From contig NW_019091359.1 of assembly GCF_001949145.1 (NCBI RefSeq), positions 3,036,110-3,100,109 on the forward strand: a DNA stretch of 64,000 nt, read 5' to 3'. Origin of the DNA: Acanthaster planci. Its lineage: Eukaryota > Echinodermata > Asteroidea > Valvatida > Acanthasteridae. A model generated the notes under the pieces. It was not told the DNA's origin. It worked only from the letters and a program-made list of their open reading frames with translations, and ran no database searches. Both the position numbers and the translations under genes were made by a program. Shown piece by piece: positions 12,653 through 27,600 of the stretch (positions are counted from its first letter, which is position 1; every line of letters begins with the position of its first letter).

Positions 12653-15600
12653 GTGAGTATGGACATTGTAAAGAAAGTTTAGACAAACCAGTTTACTTTT
12701 TGTTTATTTTCTGATTGAATTCCGGTGCATCTTTTGTGTGTTTTCCAATTGAATTTCCCAGTATTTCATCTGCTGAATTTGACTTTTGGGGGCACTTCAT
12801 TGCTTTCAAATAACTAATAGGTCACTGCAGCGAAAATTAGTATACATTTTTCCCACTAGTACCACTAGTGGACACTATAAATAAACAAAACTTATATCAC
12901 GAGAGAGCATGAGTTGAGGCAACTGAAAACCAAACTACCCGTAGTTTGGTTTTAATAAGAATTTACTGGGTAAGTTTGCAAAGGATATTGTAACCTATAA
13001 GTTAACCTACTTACATTCCACTGCAAAGTGAAAGAAACTTTGTTGACAATATAGTGATGGACTACAGTGACCTTTTAGCCTTCCGGAAGCAAAACCATGT
13101 CCAGAAAACTTCAATTTAGAAGGGAAAATATGTACACTTACCAAGTCTCATAGGTTTTGTGCATAGGGTGTCATGTATGGAACTCTTTCTAGAATGTTTT
13201 CAAAATGGGGAGAGATGAGCAGTTGTGAGACCATTGGTATCCATTAAGCCCTGTCCCATTGTCTGCCAAGAGTTGGGGGGTCATCACCCCTTTGATTAAA
13301 GTGGAAGGGGACCCTGCCTGCCCCTCCTGGCCCCCAACCCCCCCCCCTTCCACTGCCAGTGTTGGTTGGTTAGTTCCCCCATGATTTCAGCACTCTCTGC
13401 AATCCATGCCATAGGCTACTTTAGCCATTTGTTGATGATGCTATTTTGGGCCCCAAATAACCAATTTGAACCAGCCAAATGCACCATCCTTTACCAGCCA
13501 AATTCCACAAATACTGGGAGTGGGGGCACCCAGAGTGCACATGTTCTTCCAAGGGGAATCCGAAAGTAAACTACAACTTGAATACAACTTGAATACAACG
13601 GGCAATGTTCAGTGGTCTAGAAGTCCAAGTTGTGGAAGTTGAAGTCTGCCTTATTGCTAGACTTCAAGTTGTGGAATGATGTGTACTCTGGTGCAAAGTG
13701 GTGATATGTTGTACTTCGGACCGATCTGTAGGCCTATCCACTGACATTCTGAAGGTCAAAGGTTTAAAATATAAGGAAAGAAGATTCCATGAAAGGTGTT
13801 AAGGGTTTCGGTCAACTTTGTTGCTAAGTGACAAGTACCCCCTCTTGACTTGTTGCATTGCCTGCATTTGCATTGAAGCATGATCATGTTTTTCATAAAT
13901 TTACACTCGTACATGTAGATGCATGCAAGTAGTTGTTGCCACAAAGTCTGAAAATACAAGTTCATTGTTTAATCACAGTTAACAACCAACTCTAACGTCA
14001 ACTTTTCAGCACTCGGCAAATTTCACATGATAAGTTCAAGGGATCTCCGTATATTGACCTGTGCTTTAATAGACGAAGATTGTTAATGTCAATCTATCTA
14101 TTTCTAATTTACTTTTTAAAACACTACAATTCTTTTTTTTCATAAATTATCTTGAAAATGATGGCAGCAAATTCTATTTAAGTGTTTGCCCTAACCTTTA
14201 TCTTCTCATATTCTTTTCCACAACTTTTATTATTACGTGTATTTTATTTTGACTCGCACAATGGAAGAGATTCTTGCTACATCCCTACAAGTCCTTCCAG
14301 CTTCTGAGAAATGAATTCATTTGAAACCAGAACTTGGAAACTGTTTTGATTTGGTTAGAACATGGAATGCTTCTGTTGTGAGTGTGATTTTTTTTAGTGA
14401 GAACTGAAGCCTCAAGAGCTGCTGTTATTTGCAAATGAGGTTAATATTTGTAGTTCTGTTTAGTTCGTCTTATAGTGCAGTAGATTTCCAAAAACATTGA
14501 GAAAAAAAACAAAAAGATAAAACCTTTACAAGGAAACTGTGTCTTTCTGGCAGGTTTTACAGATGATGGAAATTCCATCTGACTTCAACTTTCCCAATCC
14601 AGGTGAAGTCTTTGCTCCAATGTATGCACGTACATGTACATACTGAATTGGTACGTACGTGATAGAACAGATTTACTTCCTGGTGCATCAATTGCAATGT
14701 ACATATAATTTTGAATCAAATTCCGGGTAGTTTAGCTCATGCACATGTATGTGGCTTATTATCCAACGCTTCACAGGATGAATATTGAGTTACCACCAGA
14801 TGGATTGTGAAGTGATCAACCGGAAAACTTGAATTAAGTGACCTATGTAAAGGTTGCATACAGAATGCTGCTTGTTTTTTCTCGACCTTCTTGATGTGTT
14901 TCTAATATCTAATGTTTATTATTCTCCAAGCACAGGCATTTTTCCTCACTTTGCACTCAAAAAATGAAAAAATTCTTTGAAAACTCTTGTTTTTCACTCA
15001 TTTTAAATATATTTTCAGTTCATTTTGAAAGCAAGATATTCAGAAATTAAAGTTCATGTAATCAAGTATTTTATGGGGGAGGTCATTGAAGAGAATAACT
15101 ACTTGATTTTGAAAGTTTAGTTTTGGGGGTGAAATGACACCAAAACGTAATAGCTCATAGGCGTTTGTTCATGATCAGCAGACACAAATTGTTCACAGAT
15201 GGTTTTAAACTACCCATTGCTGCCCTTAAGTGATGGATCACAGAAGGTCTGAGAATTAAAGCTAACAGTAAGTGTGATGGTGTGCTCAAGAGACACAATG
15301 GGGATTTGAAGCTTGTTGTGTTATATATTTTTAGCATCCGAATGTGTGGGCGTGGGTGTTTTATGCCAACACGTAGGTACATGTACCTGTAAGCCTACAG
15401 GAACGGGTTAGGGTCCTGTAAATATAAATGCCTGTGGCCTTTATTCAGAATACATGTGCCCGTTTGTATCTTTGGATTGTCGGAAATTTTAGAATTCTTG
15501 TCAACTTTATTTATTCCACATTGTTTGTTTCATCTGTTGTAAACATTTCCTTAGATTGAATGTTTCATTGGTTTTGTATCTTTGTTTTTGACAGTGTATC

Positions 15601-18600
15601 AGTGTGTGAAATTAGGCCAAAAGAGTTTATTTTCACTTTGCTAAAATCAGCCTTTGATTGGACATATGTCAAGGTCGATCATCACAGAACACACTTGGAC
15701 AGTTTAAAAGTGGTTGGAAAACATTTGGCTGAAGCCCGACTTCAATTTCACGCTCCAGTGTACGTGTAGCTCTGTATAGTTGAATAGCACCAAAAATGTC
15801 GTTAAATACTTATGTAGGCCTGTACCGTGTCCACTTCAGCCACCAATGATTCAGATTCTAATCCTTGGAATGAAAGTAGCGCTGTGGAGGAGACCTCACT
15901 CTTAACTTTTCCTTTACCCGGCCTGGCTTGCATAGTTGTACATAGTGTCCTTGCATTCAAAGCAGTAGTGAAGTTAAGATACGGTATGTGTACAGGGTTC
16001 CATGGTAGCCAGGAAAAAGTCATGAAAAAAATCATGGAAATTTGTTTTCATTTTCCAGGCCTCGAAAAGTCATGGAATTTTGTAAAAATGACTGAAGTCG
16101 TGGAAAGTCATGGAATTTTATAAAAATGACTAAAGTCATGGAATTTTATAAAAATGACTGAAGTCATGGAAAGTCATAGAATTTTTCGAACACTCTCTGT
16201 GATTTCTATTTATCAGACATAAGTGCATAAAATGCGTGATTTTATTCCCAACTTTAAAATCTGAATAGTCCGAGAAATTGCGTTATTGGATCGTGGATTT
16301 TCATAGTTTGGTCATGGGAAAGTCATGGAAAAGTCACAGAATTGAATTGTCCTTTAAGTGCAGGAACCCTGTGCATACTGTGCGTCATTTCACCTTGGCG
16401 GCAGGGTCTCTCCCTAAGTGCCTGCAAGGTTGAAATGGAACAGGTTGAAATGGAACAGAATAGAATATTATGTATTCCAGAAATTTGGTATGATTTGTGT
16501 ATCAACATACAACATTGGAACCCTCTGGATCAAATTGTAAGTCTGGCTGTGAGAGATTCCTAAGGCCCTAAAGGCAAACCAACAATCGGTAACCTGCACA
16601 CAAATACATGTATGCAGATATGGAGAAATTCTTCCCAGTTTGTTCTGAAGACCTTGAGAACTGTAGGCCTAATTTTCCAACCATTTGTAATTGTACTCAA
16701 GTAGGCAGTGATTGTAGGTTATAGGAATTTGACATGCTCCAACGCATATGACCCTTAACCATGCACTGAACTCACACCTTTGCATTAATATTCATGACCA
16801 GACTGGTATTGAATTAAGTTTTCCCATGCATCTCTGGTTGTACAATGCATTTCTGGCCTGTTTGCTACTAATTTGTCACTTTAGTTACACAAGTACATGT
16901 ACTGATACCTGGTAAGTATTATTTTGAAAAATTAATATTATGCAGAATAATATTTGTAGGCATCCTGTGAAATCCAACATGTCTATACCTACGGATACAT
17001 GTACTGGTACATGTACCAAATTGTAAAGTAAACTTGGTAAAACCCACACTGAAGTACGCAATATTGAGTTCACAGGTACGCAATATTGTCTGTTGACTCA
17101 CAGCTGGGAAGGGGATTGAAGGAACCAATAATTTGGTTGCCAAGTTGTATTCTAACTAAACCAAGGAAAAGAACTAACCATAAAGCCATTCCTAAGACTA
17201 CCATTTTGTGTTGATGTTTGCCTGTTTCCTTCAAGGACAAGGGTCAGTCTTTCCACCTTTGTTTGATTGTCAGTTTTTGGAGACTTTAACTATCAGGCAG
17301 CTTTACAGCTGTACACCTGTAGTTATTGGGGGTGTTCAGCCCTCCAGAGACAAAAAGGATTATTGTCTTAATCTTGCACCGTATAGAGTGGCCCCCTTTA
17401 TTCTGGTGGTATTCAAAGTTTTTCAAGATGTAAAAATCAGCAAGGTTGAAAATGGGCATCTACAGGTTCTGTACAGTTTTATACATGAATACTCTCAACT
17501 TTCCTCCTTTAATGAGAAGCCAAAGTCAAGTGTGAACAGTGAGGAACCCCACTAACCCATATATACATGTATGTACATGTAAATCAATCCACACTATTCA
17601 ATCAAAAGAGGGCGCAATTTATAGGATGATAACCTTGTTCTGTTGTCAATATACATGTATAAATCTGAAGGAATCCAGGGCTGAGTCTATTCAATAATTC
17701 ACTATCGACCTTCCAATTGATCGAATTTCCAAATATTCGGACTGGCAGATTGTTGATGAACAAACCATATGCAAAATCAGTTGCAATAACACACACAGTT
17801 TTACATTATAATCAATATAACAACTTCCCACATCTAGGAGTATCTCCAGCCACGGTTTAGCAAGANAAAGTCATGGAATTTTGTAAAAATGACTGAAGTC
17901 ATGGAATTTTGTAAAAATGACTGAAGTCATGGAATTTTGTAAAAATGACTGAAGTCATGGAATTTTGTAAAAATGACTGAAGTCATGGAATTTTGTAAAA
18001 ATGACTGAAGTCATGGAATTTTGTAAAAATGACTAAAGGAAAGTCATGGAATTTTGTAAAAATGACTAAAGTCATGGAAAGTCATGGAATTTTGTAAAAA
18101 TGACTAAAGTCATGGAAAGTCATGGAATTTTGTAAAAATGACTAAAGTCATGGAAAGTCATGGAATTTTGTAAAAATGACTAAAGTCATGGAAAGTCATG
18201 GAATTTTGTAAAAATGACTAAAGTCATGGAAAGTCATGGAATTTTGTAAAAATGACTAAAGTCATGGAAAGTCATGGAATTTTGTAAAAATGACTGAAGT
18301 CATGGAAAGTCATGGAATTTTGTAAAAATGACTGAAGTCATGGAAAGTCATGGAATTTTATAAAAATGACTGAAGTCATGGAATTTTATAAAAATGACTG
18401 AAGTCATGGAAAGTCATGGAATTTTGTAAAAATGACTGAAGTCGTGGAAAGTCATGGAATTTTGTAAAAATGACTAAAGTCATGGAAAGTCATGGAATTT
18501 TGTAAAAATGACTGAAGTCGTGGAAAGTCATGGAATTTTGTAAAAATGACTGAAGTCATGGAAAGTCATGGAATTTTGTAAAAATGACTGAAGTCGTGGA

Positions 18601-21600
18601 AAGTCATGGAATTTTGTAAAAATGACTAAAGTCATGGAAAGTCATGGAATTTTATAAAAATGACTGATGTCATGGAAAGTCATAGAATTTTTCGAACACT
18701 CTCTGTGATTTCTATTTATCAGACATAAGTGCATAAAATGCGTGATTTTATTCCCAACTTTAAAATCTGAATAGTCCGAGAAATTGCGTTATTGGATCAT
18801 GGATTTTCATAATTTGGTCATGGGAAAGTCATGGAAAAGTCATAGGATTGAATTGTCCTATAAGTGCAGGAACCCTGTGCATACTGTACGTCATTTCACC
18901 TTGGCGGCAGGGTCTCTCGGTAAGTGCCTGCAAGGTTGAAATAGAACAGAATGGAATATCATGTATTCCAGAAATTTTGTATGATTTGTGTATCAACATA
19001 TGACATTGGAACCCTGTGGATCAAATTGTAAGTCTGGCTGTGAGAGATTCCTAAGGCCCCAAAGGCAAACCAACAATCGGTAACCTGCACACAAATACAT
19101 TTATGCAGATATGGAGAAATTCTACCCAGTTTGTTCTGAAGACCTTGAGAACTGTAGGCCTAATTTTCCAACCATTTGTAATTGTACTCAAGTAGGCAGT
19201 GATTGTAGGTTATAGGAATTGGACATGCTCCAAAGCATATGACCCTTAACCATGCACTGAACCCACACCTTGCATTAATATTCATGACCAGACTGGTATT
19301 GAATTAAGTTTTCCCATGCATCTTCTGGTTGTACAATGCATTTCTGGCCTGTTTGCTACTAATTTGTCACTTTAGTTACACAAGTACATGTACTGATACC
19401 TGGTAAGTATTATTTTGAAAAATTAATATTATGCAGAATCCTGTGAAATCCAACATGTCTATACCTACGGATACATGTACTGGTACATGTACCAAATTGT
19501 AAAGTAAACTTGGTAAAACCCACACTGAAGTACGCAATATTGAGTTCACAGGTACGCAATATTGTCTGTTGACTCACAGCTGGGAAGGGGATTGAAGGAA
19601 TCAATAATTTGGTTGCCAAGTTGTATTCTAACTAAACCAAGGAAAAGAACTAACCATAAAGCCATTCCTGAGACTACCATTTTGTGTTGATGTTTGCCTG
19701 TTTCCTTCAAGGACAAGGGTCAGTCTTTCCATCTTTGTTTGATTGTCAGTTTTTGGAGACTTTGACTGTCAGGCAGCTTTACAGCTTTACACCTGTAGTT
19801 ATTGGGGGTGTTCAGCCCTCCAGAGACAAAAAGGATTATTTTCTTAATCTTGCACCGTATAGAGTGGCCCCCTTTATTCTGGTGGTATTCAAGGTTTTTC
19901 TAGATGTAAAAATCAGCAAGGTTGAAAATGGGCATCTACAGGTTCTGTACAGTTTTATACATGAATACTCTCAACTTTCCTCCTTAATCAGAAGCCAACG
20001 TCAAGTGTGAACAGTAAGGAACCCCACTCATCCGTATATACATGTATGTACATGTAAATCAATCCACACTATTCAATCAAAAGGGGGCGCAATTTATAGG
20101 ATGGTAACCTTGTTCTGTTGTCAATATACATGTATAAATCTGAAGGAATGTAGGGCTGAGTCTATTTGAATAATTCACTATCGACCTTCCAATTGATCGA
20201 ATTTCCAAATATTCGGACTGGCAGATTGTTGATGAACAAACCATATGCAAAATCAGTTGCAATAACACACACAGTTTTACATTATAATCAATATAACAAC
20301 TTCCCACATCTAGGAGTATCTCCAGCCACGGTTTAGCAAGATTGAAGAGATGAACAAGANNNNNNNNNNNNNNNNNNNNNNNNNNCTTCTTGCCCTGTTC
20401 AAAATTTCTATTACTTTTAAATTGTTTAAAGAATAATTTACTTTTTAAATAGTTGTAAGATTTCTGATGCTTTTAATTTGAATCTGCTTTAAACAAGCCT
20501 CCATAGTGCAATTTTTCTCATTTAAAACAAAAGAAAATTTTCCCTTCCTTTTCATGAATTTTGCATTCGAATATTCAAATTTGAAAAATACTATTTGATT
20601 ATTCAATAATCGATCAAATAATCGGTTATTTGGATATTCAGCATAGCACTAAAGGAATTGATACTCAGTGGCAATATATGATTCAATACAGAATGAAATG
20701 TACTGTGACATCAATTAATATTAACACTCATGGAAGAAGGGAGGGAAATTTTTTAAAAAGCACGAAGGGTCTTGAACTAAGGCTGTTTTCCTTTTATGTA
20801 CATGTATTTGAGTTTTTTGGGGGTGGGTGGGTGTTGAAAGAAAGAAACTTGACCTGGATTCATTCTTCACCTCTGGAGATTGTACTGACAGTCCTCCTAC
20901 ATATATATGCATGCTTGCTTCGATGCATAAAGTTCTTACAACACGGGTATTACTCTGGTTACTTGAAGAAGCTCACTTCACGGCGGGACCTCCACAGTCC
21001 ACGGTCCACCTCCAGCAAAAGCTCTTGGGGTTCAGATTTACTGGAAAACAATTCAGTGGATAAAATGCTGTTTGATAGAATATATTGGATTATGAGTTAC
21101 ATGTACATGGAGTTAAGACCTTGCTGTTTGCACGCAGCAGAGGGCCTACTACTAAATGAAGGGATGGCAGTTGATTGGCTTAAAGTCATGTTTATCTTTA
21201 AGCAAATAGGAGCGACTTCATTCCCTACGAGATTACAGTACGTGTCCTGTGATTGGCTTACTCAGATAATACAGCTTAAAACAGTAGAGTTTATTTTATG
21301 AAATGATTTGTAATAAAAATGGTGTATAATGCTAGACACAATCATGCACTTTTCTACTTGTTACATTCTCAGTTATAGGTGAGCAGATTAAGTGATTTCA
21401 TTCTGGGTGATTTTCATTAGCTTTGTCAAAGCATGAAAATTTTTATTATTTATCCATCGTTTCGAAATGTTGTCGTAATTATGATTTTTTTTGGTAGGAA
21501 TTATTTTGGATGTGTACATGTACTGTATGTGGTGTGTCAATCGAAGATATTTTGGAATGTGTTCTCTGTGTGGTGATACCTGTTTTTCTTTTGTACTCTC

Positions 21601-24600
21601 AAATTCACTATCGCCTTTGGAAATAAATTCAGCTGTATGTCTCGTCTAGCCACTTGGTCACCTGTTCTGAGGACAGGCAGAAAAAATTTGGATAGGCAGA
21701 TGGCGTGTTCAAGATTCACTAGTCCCAATTTGACGTAAATTTTGAACACTGGTGATCAAGTCTTCACATTTCCTTCCTAAATTCTGGATGTTGTGGAAAT
21801 ACATGTATACTTCTTCAGGTAGCAGCAAAGAGGTGTCAGTTTCAACAGTTTTCCTGGAAGAAGCTGGGAATGGACAGAGATCCTGCAGTCCTAACCCTGA
21901 TTCAGCTGTTGTATACATTGCAGGAAAGCTTTTTAAGAAGAACTTTTGAGAAACATTGGGGACATTTTTCGTGAAGCAGTACACCTGTGCATGACTCTGT
22001 TACAAAGTCACAATGCCAGTATCAATTTGTTCAGTTTGGATGAAAGTTGAATTTGGATGAAGCGGAAACAGAGAGGGCATACAATACCGTGGATGTCAAA
22101 TTCTTCTGCAGTGCTTATTGAAGTTAAGAGAACTGCATTTATTTAACATACTATATGTCCAAATATTTATATGAGCCCAATTTCTTGGCTTTACTGACTT
22201 GAAGCAATGAATCTGTGGTTACACTAAAAGAGAGTTATGCACGGATTCATTCTTGGTGCCATGGGCAGAAATCCCAGGGTGACAGGGGGGGACACACCCC
22301 CCCATGAATTTGGTACGGGGAACACAATGTGGAATGTCCCCTCCATATTTTAAGCAAAACAAAATACTAAAGGAATTGATGGATGGTGAATTTTCCCTTT
22401 TATGGAATAAGATAATAAACATGGTGTGCATAAAAAAAGTGTAAATGAATGTCCCCCCCCACAATCGAGGAGTGATTTCCGCCCATGCTTGGTACGAAAG
22501 TGAAGATGAATTTGAAATTTGTGGCATGTTGAACGAAACATTCAGGCTGTGAATTTGCAAAATTTAACACATTTCAACTTAAGCCAATTTACATATATGA
22601 TGACAAATTTGCTTCACTTTCGCATTTGCCTGACTATGAACCAGCCTTTAGAGTATTTCACTGGTTAGCAAAGAATTGGGGCATATTGCATATATCCCCC
22701 AACTAACAGTGTCCTTGTGGAATAGTACAGAATTTCTTTGCCAGTGCTTGAAGGCAAAGAATGGTGCATTGAGTGTTGTGCTTGGCACTTGGACAGAGCC
22801 ATAACATTAGGCCCTCACACTACTGGGTAGTTTTGTCCAGGCTCTGATCATTACTGCTTATCATCATACCTGCAGATTCTGATGCCGATTCTAAGCAACC
22901 TGATGAGTCCAAGCCATCTAGCATAGCAGAGAGGGCCCGGCTGTTCTCAGCAGAGGACCCCAGAGTTGGTGCCCATTGCCAGCACATTCATTCTCCTGCT
23001 GGCGCTGGTTCCCTGGCTGCAAGAGCATGGGGCGAGTGTGGAGACCAGGGAGATGCTGAAGACGGTTTCTCCGGTGGTAAGCAGGAATGTTTCAAACTCT
23101 TTTAATTTCACAAGTTTAGTGTTGAGCCATGGCTTCTTCTTGCAGACAGCTTGTGCATGTCGAGAGGCTTTGTTTTGTTTGTCTTCACATATCAGTCATT
23201 TTGACCATGCTTGCTTTTTACATTGTGACATATCTGTACCTATCTGGGTGAATCATTATAAAACCCTAATCTTTTTCTCCCTTAGCCTGGTTGGGGATTG
23301 GTTTGTCACAAATAACTATTGTTTACTTACAGATCTATTAGGACATCTTCATACCAGTGCATGTAAGTTGAAGTCTCAAAACATTAAAGAGAGAAATCTG
23401 ATGGATGCCATGGTTGGCTTGTGCTCAAAGAACTTGCTTAATTCTTTCCACTGTGTCCTGTGGTTTGATTCCCGGACTGAGCCATTTATTTGTTTGTTGG
23501 TTCTCTCCTCTGTCATGAGAGTTTTTCTAGTGTCTCCAGTTTTCTTCCCTCTTCAAAAAATCGACACCTACAGTCTCACACTGTTGTCCATGGGTCACTG
23601 GCAGCTGCCTGAGGTGTCCTTGTATATCTTTGGCCCAGTCGTAATGTAGCTCAATGTAGGCCTATTGTTGAAAAGTGCGTCAAAATATACACGTAATTGC
23701 ATGGAATTTGTGATTAAAAAAGAAAGAATTGTAAATTATTATCACAACCTGTAAAAAGTTGCTAGCGTATCAATGGTACTAAGTAGTATAACAGCTATCC
23801 CAATATTTGTAAAAACAATTGAAGTTGCAAAGGACTGGTAGGCCTTATTTTGAAACAAGCAGGGCTCAGAGGGTTTGTACAGTATGTTCATCTACATGTA
23901 CTTCCTTGATTGTCTGTCAGATCCTTGACCAGCACTACCATTTCCATGAATTCCGACTCCACATTTTCAGACGTGGGTTCCCCCAATATTTTTGTAGCTT
24001 ACAGTGTACGTAGGCCTGCGTTGTAGTTCCCACCTGTTTGCACTTCCTGCTTAGCTTATGAGCCTGATTTAATTTTCAACGATTTTTACTGACAAATTGA
24101 CATAATCTGATAATTTTTGCCAGTTGGTCCATGGATGCAGTATCTTTGCTGACACAATTGTTGACATGGATCATTTCAGATATGTGGGAAATGGTGATTT
24201 TTAGTTTTGTGTGTGTATTTTGGGGGGTTTTCTTATGAAAATTGCCGGGATGGCAAATTCTCAAAAGAATAATCCCCCTCCCCCAAAAAAACAATTCAGA
24301 CTTGTTCTTAATTTGACTATTTCATTTTCCATGAGTGAATGATGATATAAATATCTGGTGTTGTCTTTACTTAACCTGAACAAAACCCACAAGTGATGAG
24401 ATACTCTTCAAGCTTATAAAATGACAGATTGTAGTAGACTTGAGGAGGTCAGATACATGTACATGCATTGTATGTATATGTATGCATGGGCCCCGTGTAC
24501 ATGTACATGCAGAACAAGGAAGTGACATGTACAAACGAAATTTTCCATTTCAGTATGAACTGAATTGTGTTTATTTCACTTTGAATTAAACTTTTTCCAG

Positions 24601-27600
24601 ACTGCTAGGTATCTCAATGAAATGATCACTTTGTTGTGTAGCTACATTATGGCATCATTGACACTGAGTTTGAGTTCTTTGTGGAATATTGTCTGTGGGT
24701 TAGGCACATTCCAAAGATCCTTTACAATATTCTTTTTCCTTGTTAGTACAAAAGGCATTGTACACACTTATCGTACATAAGTGTGTTTTTCTGTCCGGTC
24801 TTGACTGTCTTCTACTGTATCTACAGCCGAAGGTTACCCACGCATGTATAGTCACAGCACTGTACATGTTTTTGAATAAATGAATTAATTTATTCTGTTT
24901 GTCTGTTTGATCAAGTTCATTCAAGTGCAGACATCCTGTGCGTGCTTCACCTTATGTGAATCCACTTAACTTCATTCAGCATGAAGTGGAAACCATACTC
25001 TTGTGTATGCACGTTTTTGTTTTTTGCAAATGAATAATAGAAAAAAGTGGAAAAAATTCAAAGCTTTCAAAAATAATCTTTCCAATGAAACTGAATGGTT
25101 ATTACTGTTCTGTGAAATTACACAGGTTGCAGCAGTAATATTTCTTCATTTCTTTGCTGATTTTTTTCCATAGTTGCACTGTACCAGTATGAATTCTTAA
25201 TTTAGCTTAATATATACATACATGTATATATACTTTTACATATTGCTTATTTCGATTAAAACTAAACGTAACAGAGCATTATGGTGAAACCTTCACACAG
25301 GTTTGAAAATACTAGTTGTTTTTATTCCTTGTGTCCATAGATGCTTTTGAGCATTGGTTTATACATACATGTATACCCACATATTAGTACATTGTAGTCA
25401 CATGTTTTATATTGTACAATATTTGATGGTTGTATTTGTCAATGGAGCTATTTTACGGTCAGGGACTGTGCCAGAGTAGAGTCATTTGCTAAAAGGTTTC
25501 ACCTCAGAAGCTTTGGTTGTTTCTGGTGGCAGTAACATGAACAAACATGAAGCAGAATGCTGATTTGTTCATTGTGGACACTGTGCCATTTAGCATCACA
25601 CAAATAAGAAACGCCTATTTGGATTCCACTGGTTATGCATAGCCCCCTCTTGTGGTGAGTTGGTTTATGTATTTCCACCCCATGAGCACATGTAATAGAA
25701 TGGGGAAGTATCCATAGTCTACATTCCGTTGTTGAAACATCCTGGATTGCTTTGCTTTCCCTTTGAGGAAAGATTTTCATTGAATAGTACGGCTGGACAA
25801 ATTCTGTGAAATGAAGTCACTCTGAATTGTACGTGTGTATTGAGCAAGTGAAACGTGGATAATCAATGCAAGTGTTATTTAGGTCCAAAATGGCGCTTAC
25901 ATAAAGAGACACATTGCACCAATACGCTGATTTCAATGTTTAAGAAGGCACGAAGGAAGCAGTCCATTCCAGAGATGGTGGTTGCAATGCAAATGTTATC
26001 CAAATTTAATTTGCAAAAGGCTTATTTAATGAAGCCAGTTATTTCTAACAGCATGAGTTTCTCAGTTCAGTTTGCCACGTAAACAGTACAACTTCCATAA
26101 TTGTACTATTCTTTGGCATGTACATGTATGATTCCACTCAAATACTTGCAAGTGAAACCAAATGTTGGAAGTGTATTTCTGTCTGTTCAACATGCATACC
26201 ATACATGTAAAATAATCCTACATATTCAGGGTACAGTGAAGGAAGAGTGTATGGCACGCGGGTGTTCATGTTACAAAGATCCAATTCCTGGTTTAAGTTA
26301 ATCCTAAAATTTCAGTTTCACAATTACCTGTAGTACAAAAAAGGCTCTGGTTTGCTTCATAGATCTCACTTCTATGACTGCAGTCGAATGAAGATGTCAT
26401 GGCCATAATAAGTACTTGTTGAGATTGTACATGTACGTGTGTGTTTGAATTTACTGCTGAGGACATCATCAAATTTTTGAATTCCTGTAAGAGTGTGTCC
26501 CCTTGGAGCCATTTCTTGTGTTCTTACAGTGTCTTGTATGTTAAACATCTTTCTGTGCTTTGCATTTATGTCTGTTTGCATGACTAACCAAAACCTTTGT
26601 TCGTGCATGCTTGTATTTGAATCTTAGAGCTCACCACCAGTAGGAAGGTTAGTAGTAGTAAGACTAGAAGGAATCAGCAAGGGCAGGGTACCAGTTCACC
26701 AGTGGCTCCCTCAGGTCTGCAGAAGATCATCCCAAGATGGTTTTGGAGAAATCGGTTCAAATCAGGGGATCAGAAGGACTGTAAGACCGAAGTTCAGTCT
26801 CGAGATATTGTATCATTTGGGAGTGTGGATATACATGACAGTAAGTCAGAAGACTTGTCTCCTGATGTGGGTCAGCCAGATGCTTCTGAGAAACTCACAA
26901 ATGTATCGTCAGAGGTCCCTGGCTGCGTAGAGGTACTGATTCACTCATCGTCTCACCCAGAGGTGGTAGAAGACCCTACTCCAAAAGGTGGATCCTCAGA
27001 GAGAAATCTAGAAAAGGCAAAGAGGTTTGGAATGCTGGAAATTGTTGGATATCAGGGTCATTCTTCCCTACAAGCCACAATGTCAGAAAGTGCTTGGCTG
27101 TCCCAGCATCTTTGCAAGGTTCTACCAACTGAAGAAGCATCTACTGAATCTGACAACAAGGAGGCAGTCTTGCCATCACTCCACAGGCCAAATGAGAAAG
27201 CTAGCAGAGAAAGAAGAGTACCTAAACATCTGCCAGACCCTCCCTTCAAGGAAACATCCTTTCTGGATACTGTTGCTGAAGACGAGTCGTCACAACTGAC
27301 ACCACACCCAGTTATCCTCAAACAGGCACATCAAAAAGGTACCAAGCCTTTACCTTCTGCTCCCAGCCATGAGATTGGAAAGTCTGGGATTGGGGGAGCT
27401 GCAAATCAGTCACCTCAAGTCCATCGCCAGGAAAGAAATGAATCTGCATCATCCATTGAGAAAGTTAGTAAACCCCTACCCAAGGTCCCTGTCAAAGATA
27501 CTCCTTTAGTAACTACTCACCTGAGGGCTGAAGAGCGAGTAACAGCAGTGTCCCAGCCTACGACGTGTCTTATTCCAAATGTGTCAGCTGAGAAAGTGGA

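Noticed and set aside
12061-12682. Several ORFs of 60-115 codons on both strands over exon 1.
   Set aside because: Shadows of the exon 1 frame in GC-richer, repeat-containing coding sequence.
17867-18692. Regularly spaced repeats resembling a CRISPR array.
   Set aside because: Units are head-to-tail with no unique spacers, in a eukaryotic intron; it is a minisatellite.
17208-20010. Paired ORFs of 115 and 108 aa that look like paralogous genes.
   Set aside because: They sit at the same place in the duplicated segment; differences are freely non-synonymous and there is no other coding evidence.
22966-23649. 227-codon ORF overlapping exon 2.
   Set aside because: It is in another frame than the one joining exons 1-3 and continues into intron sequence.
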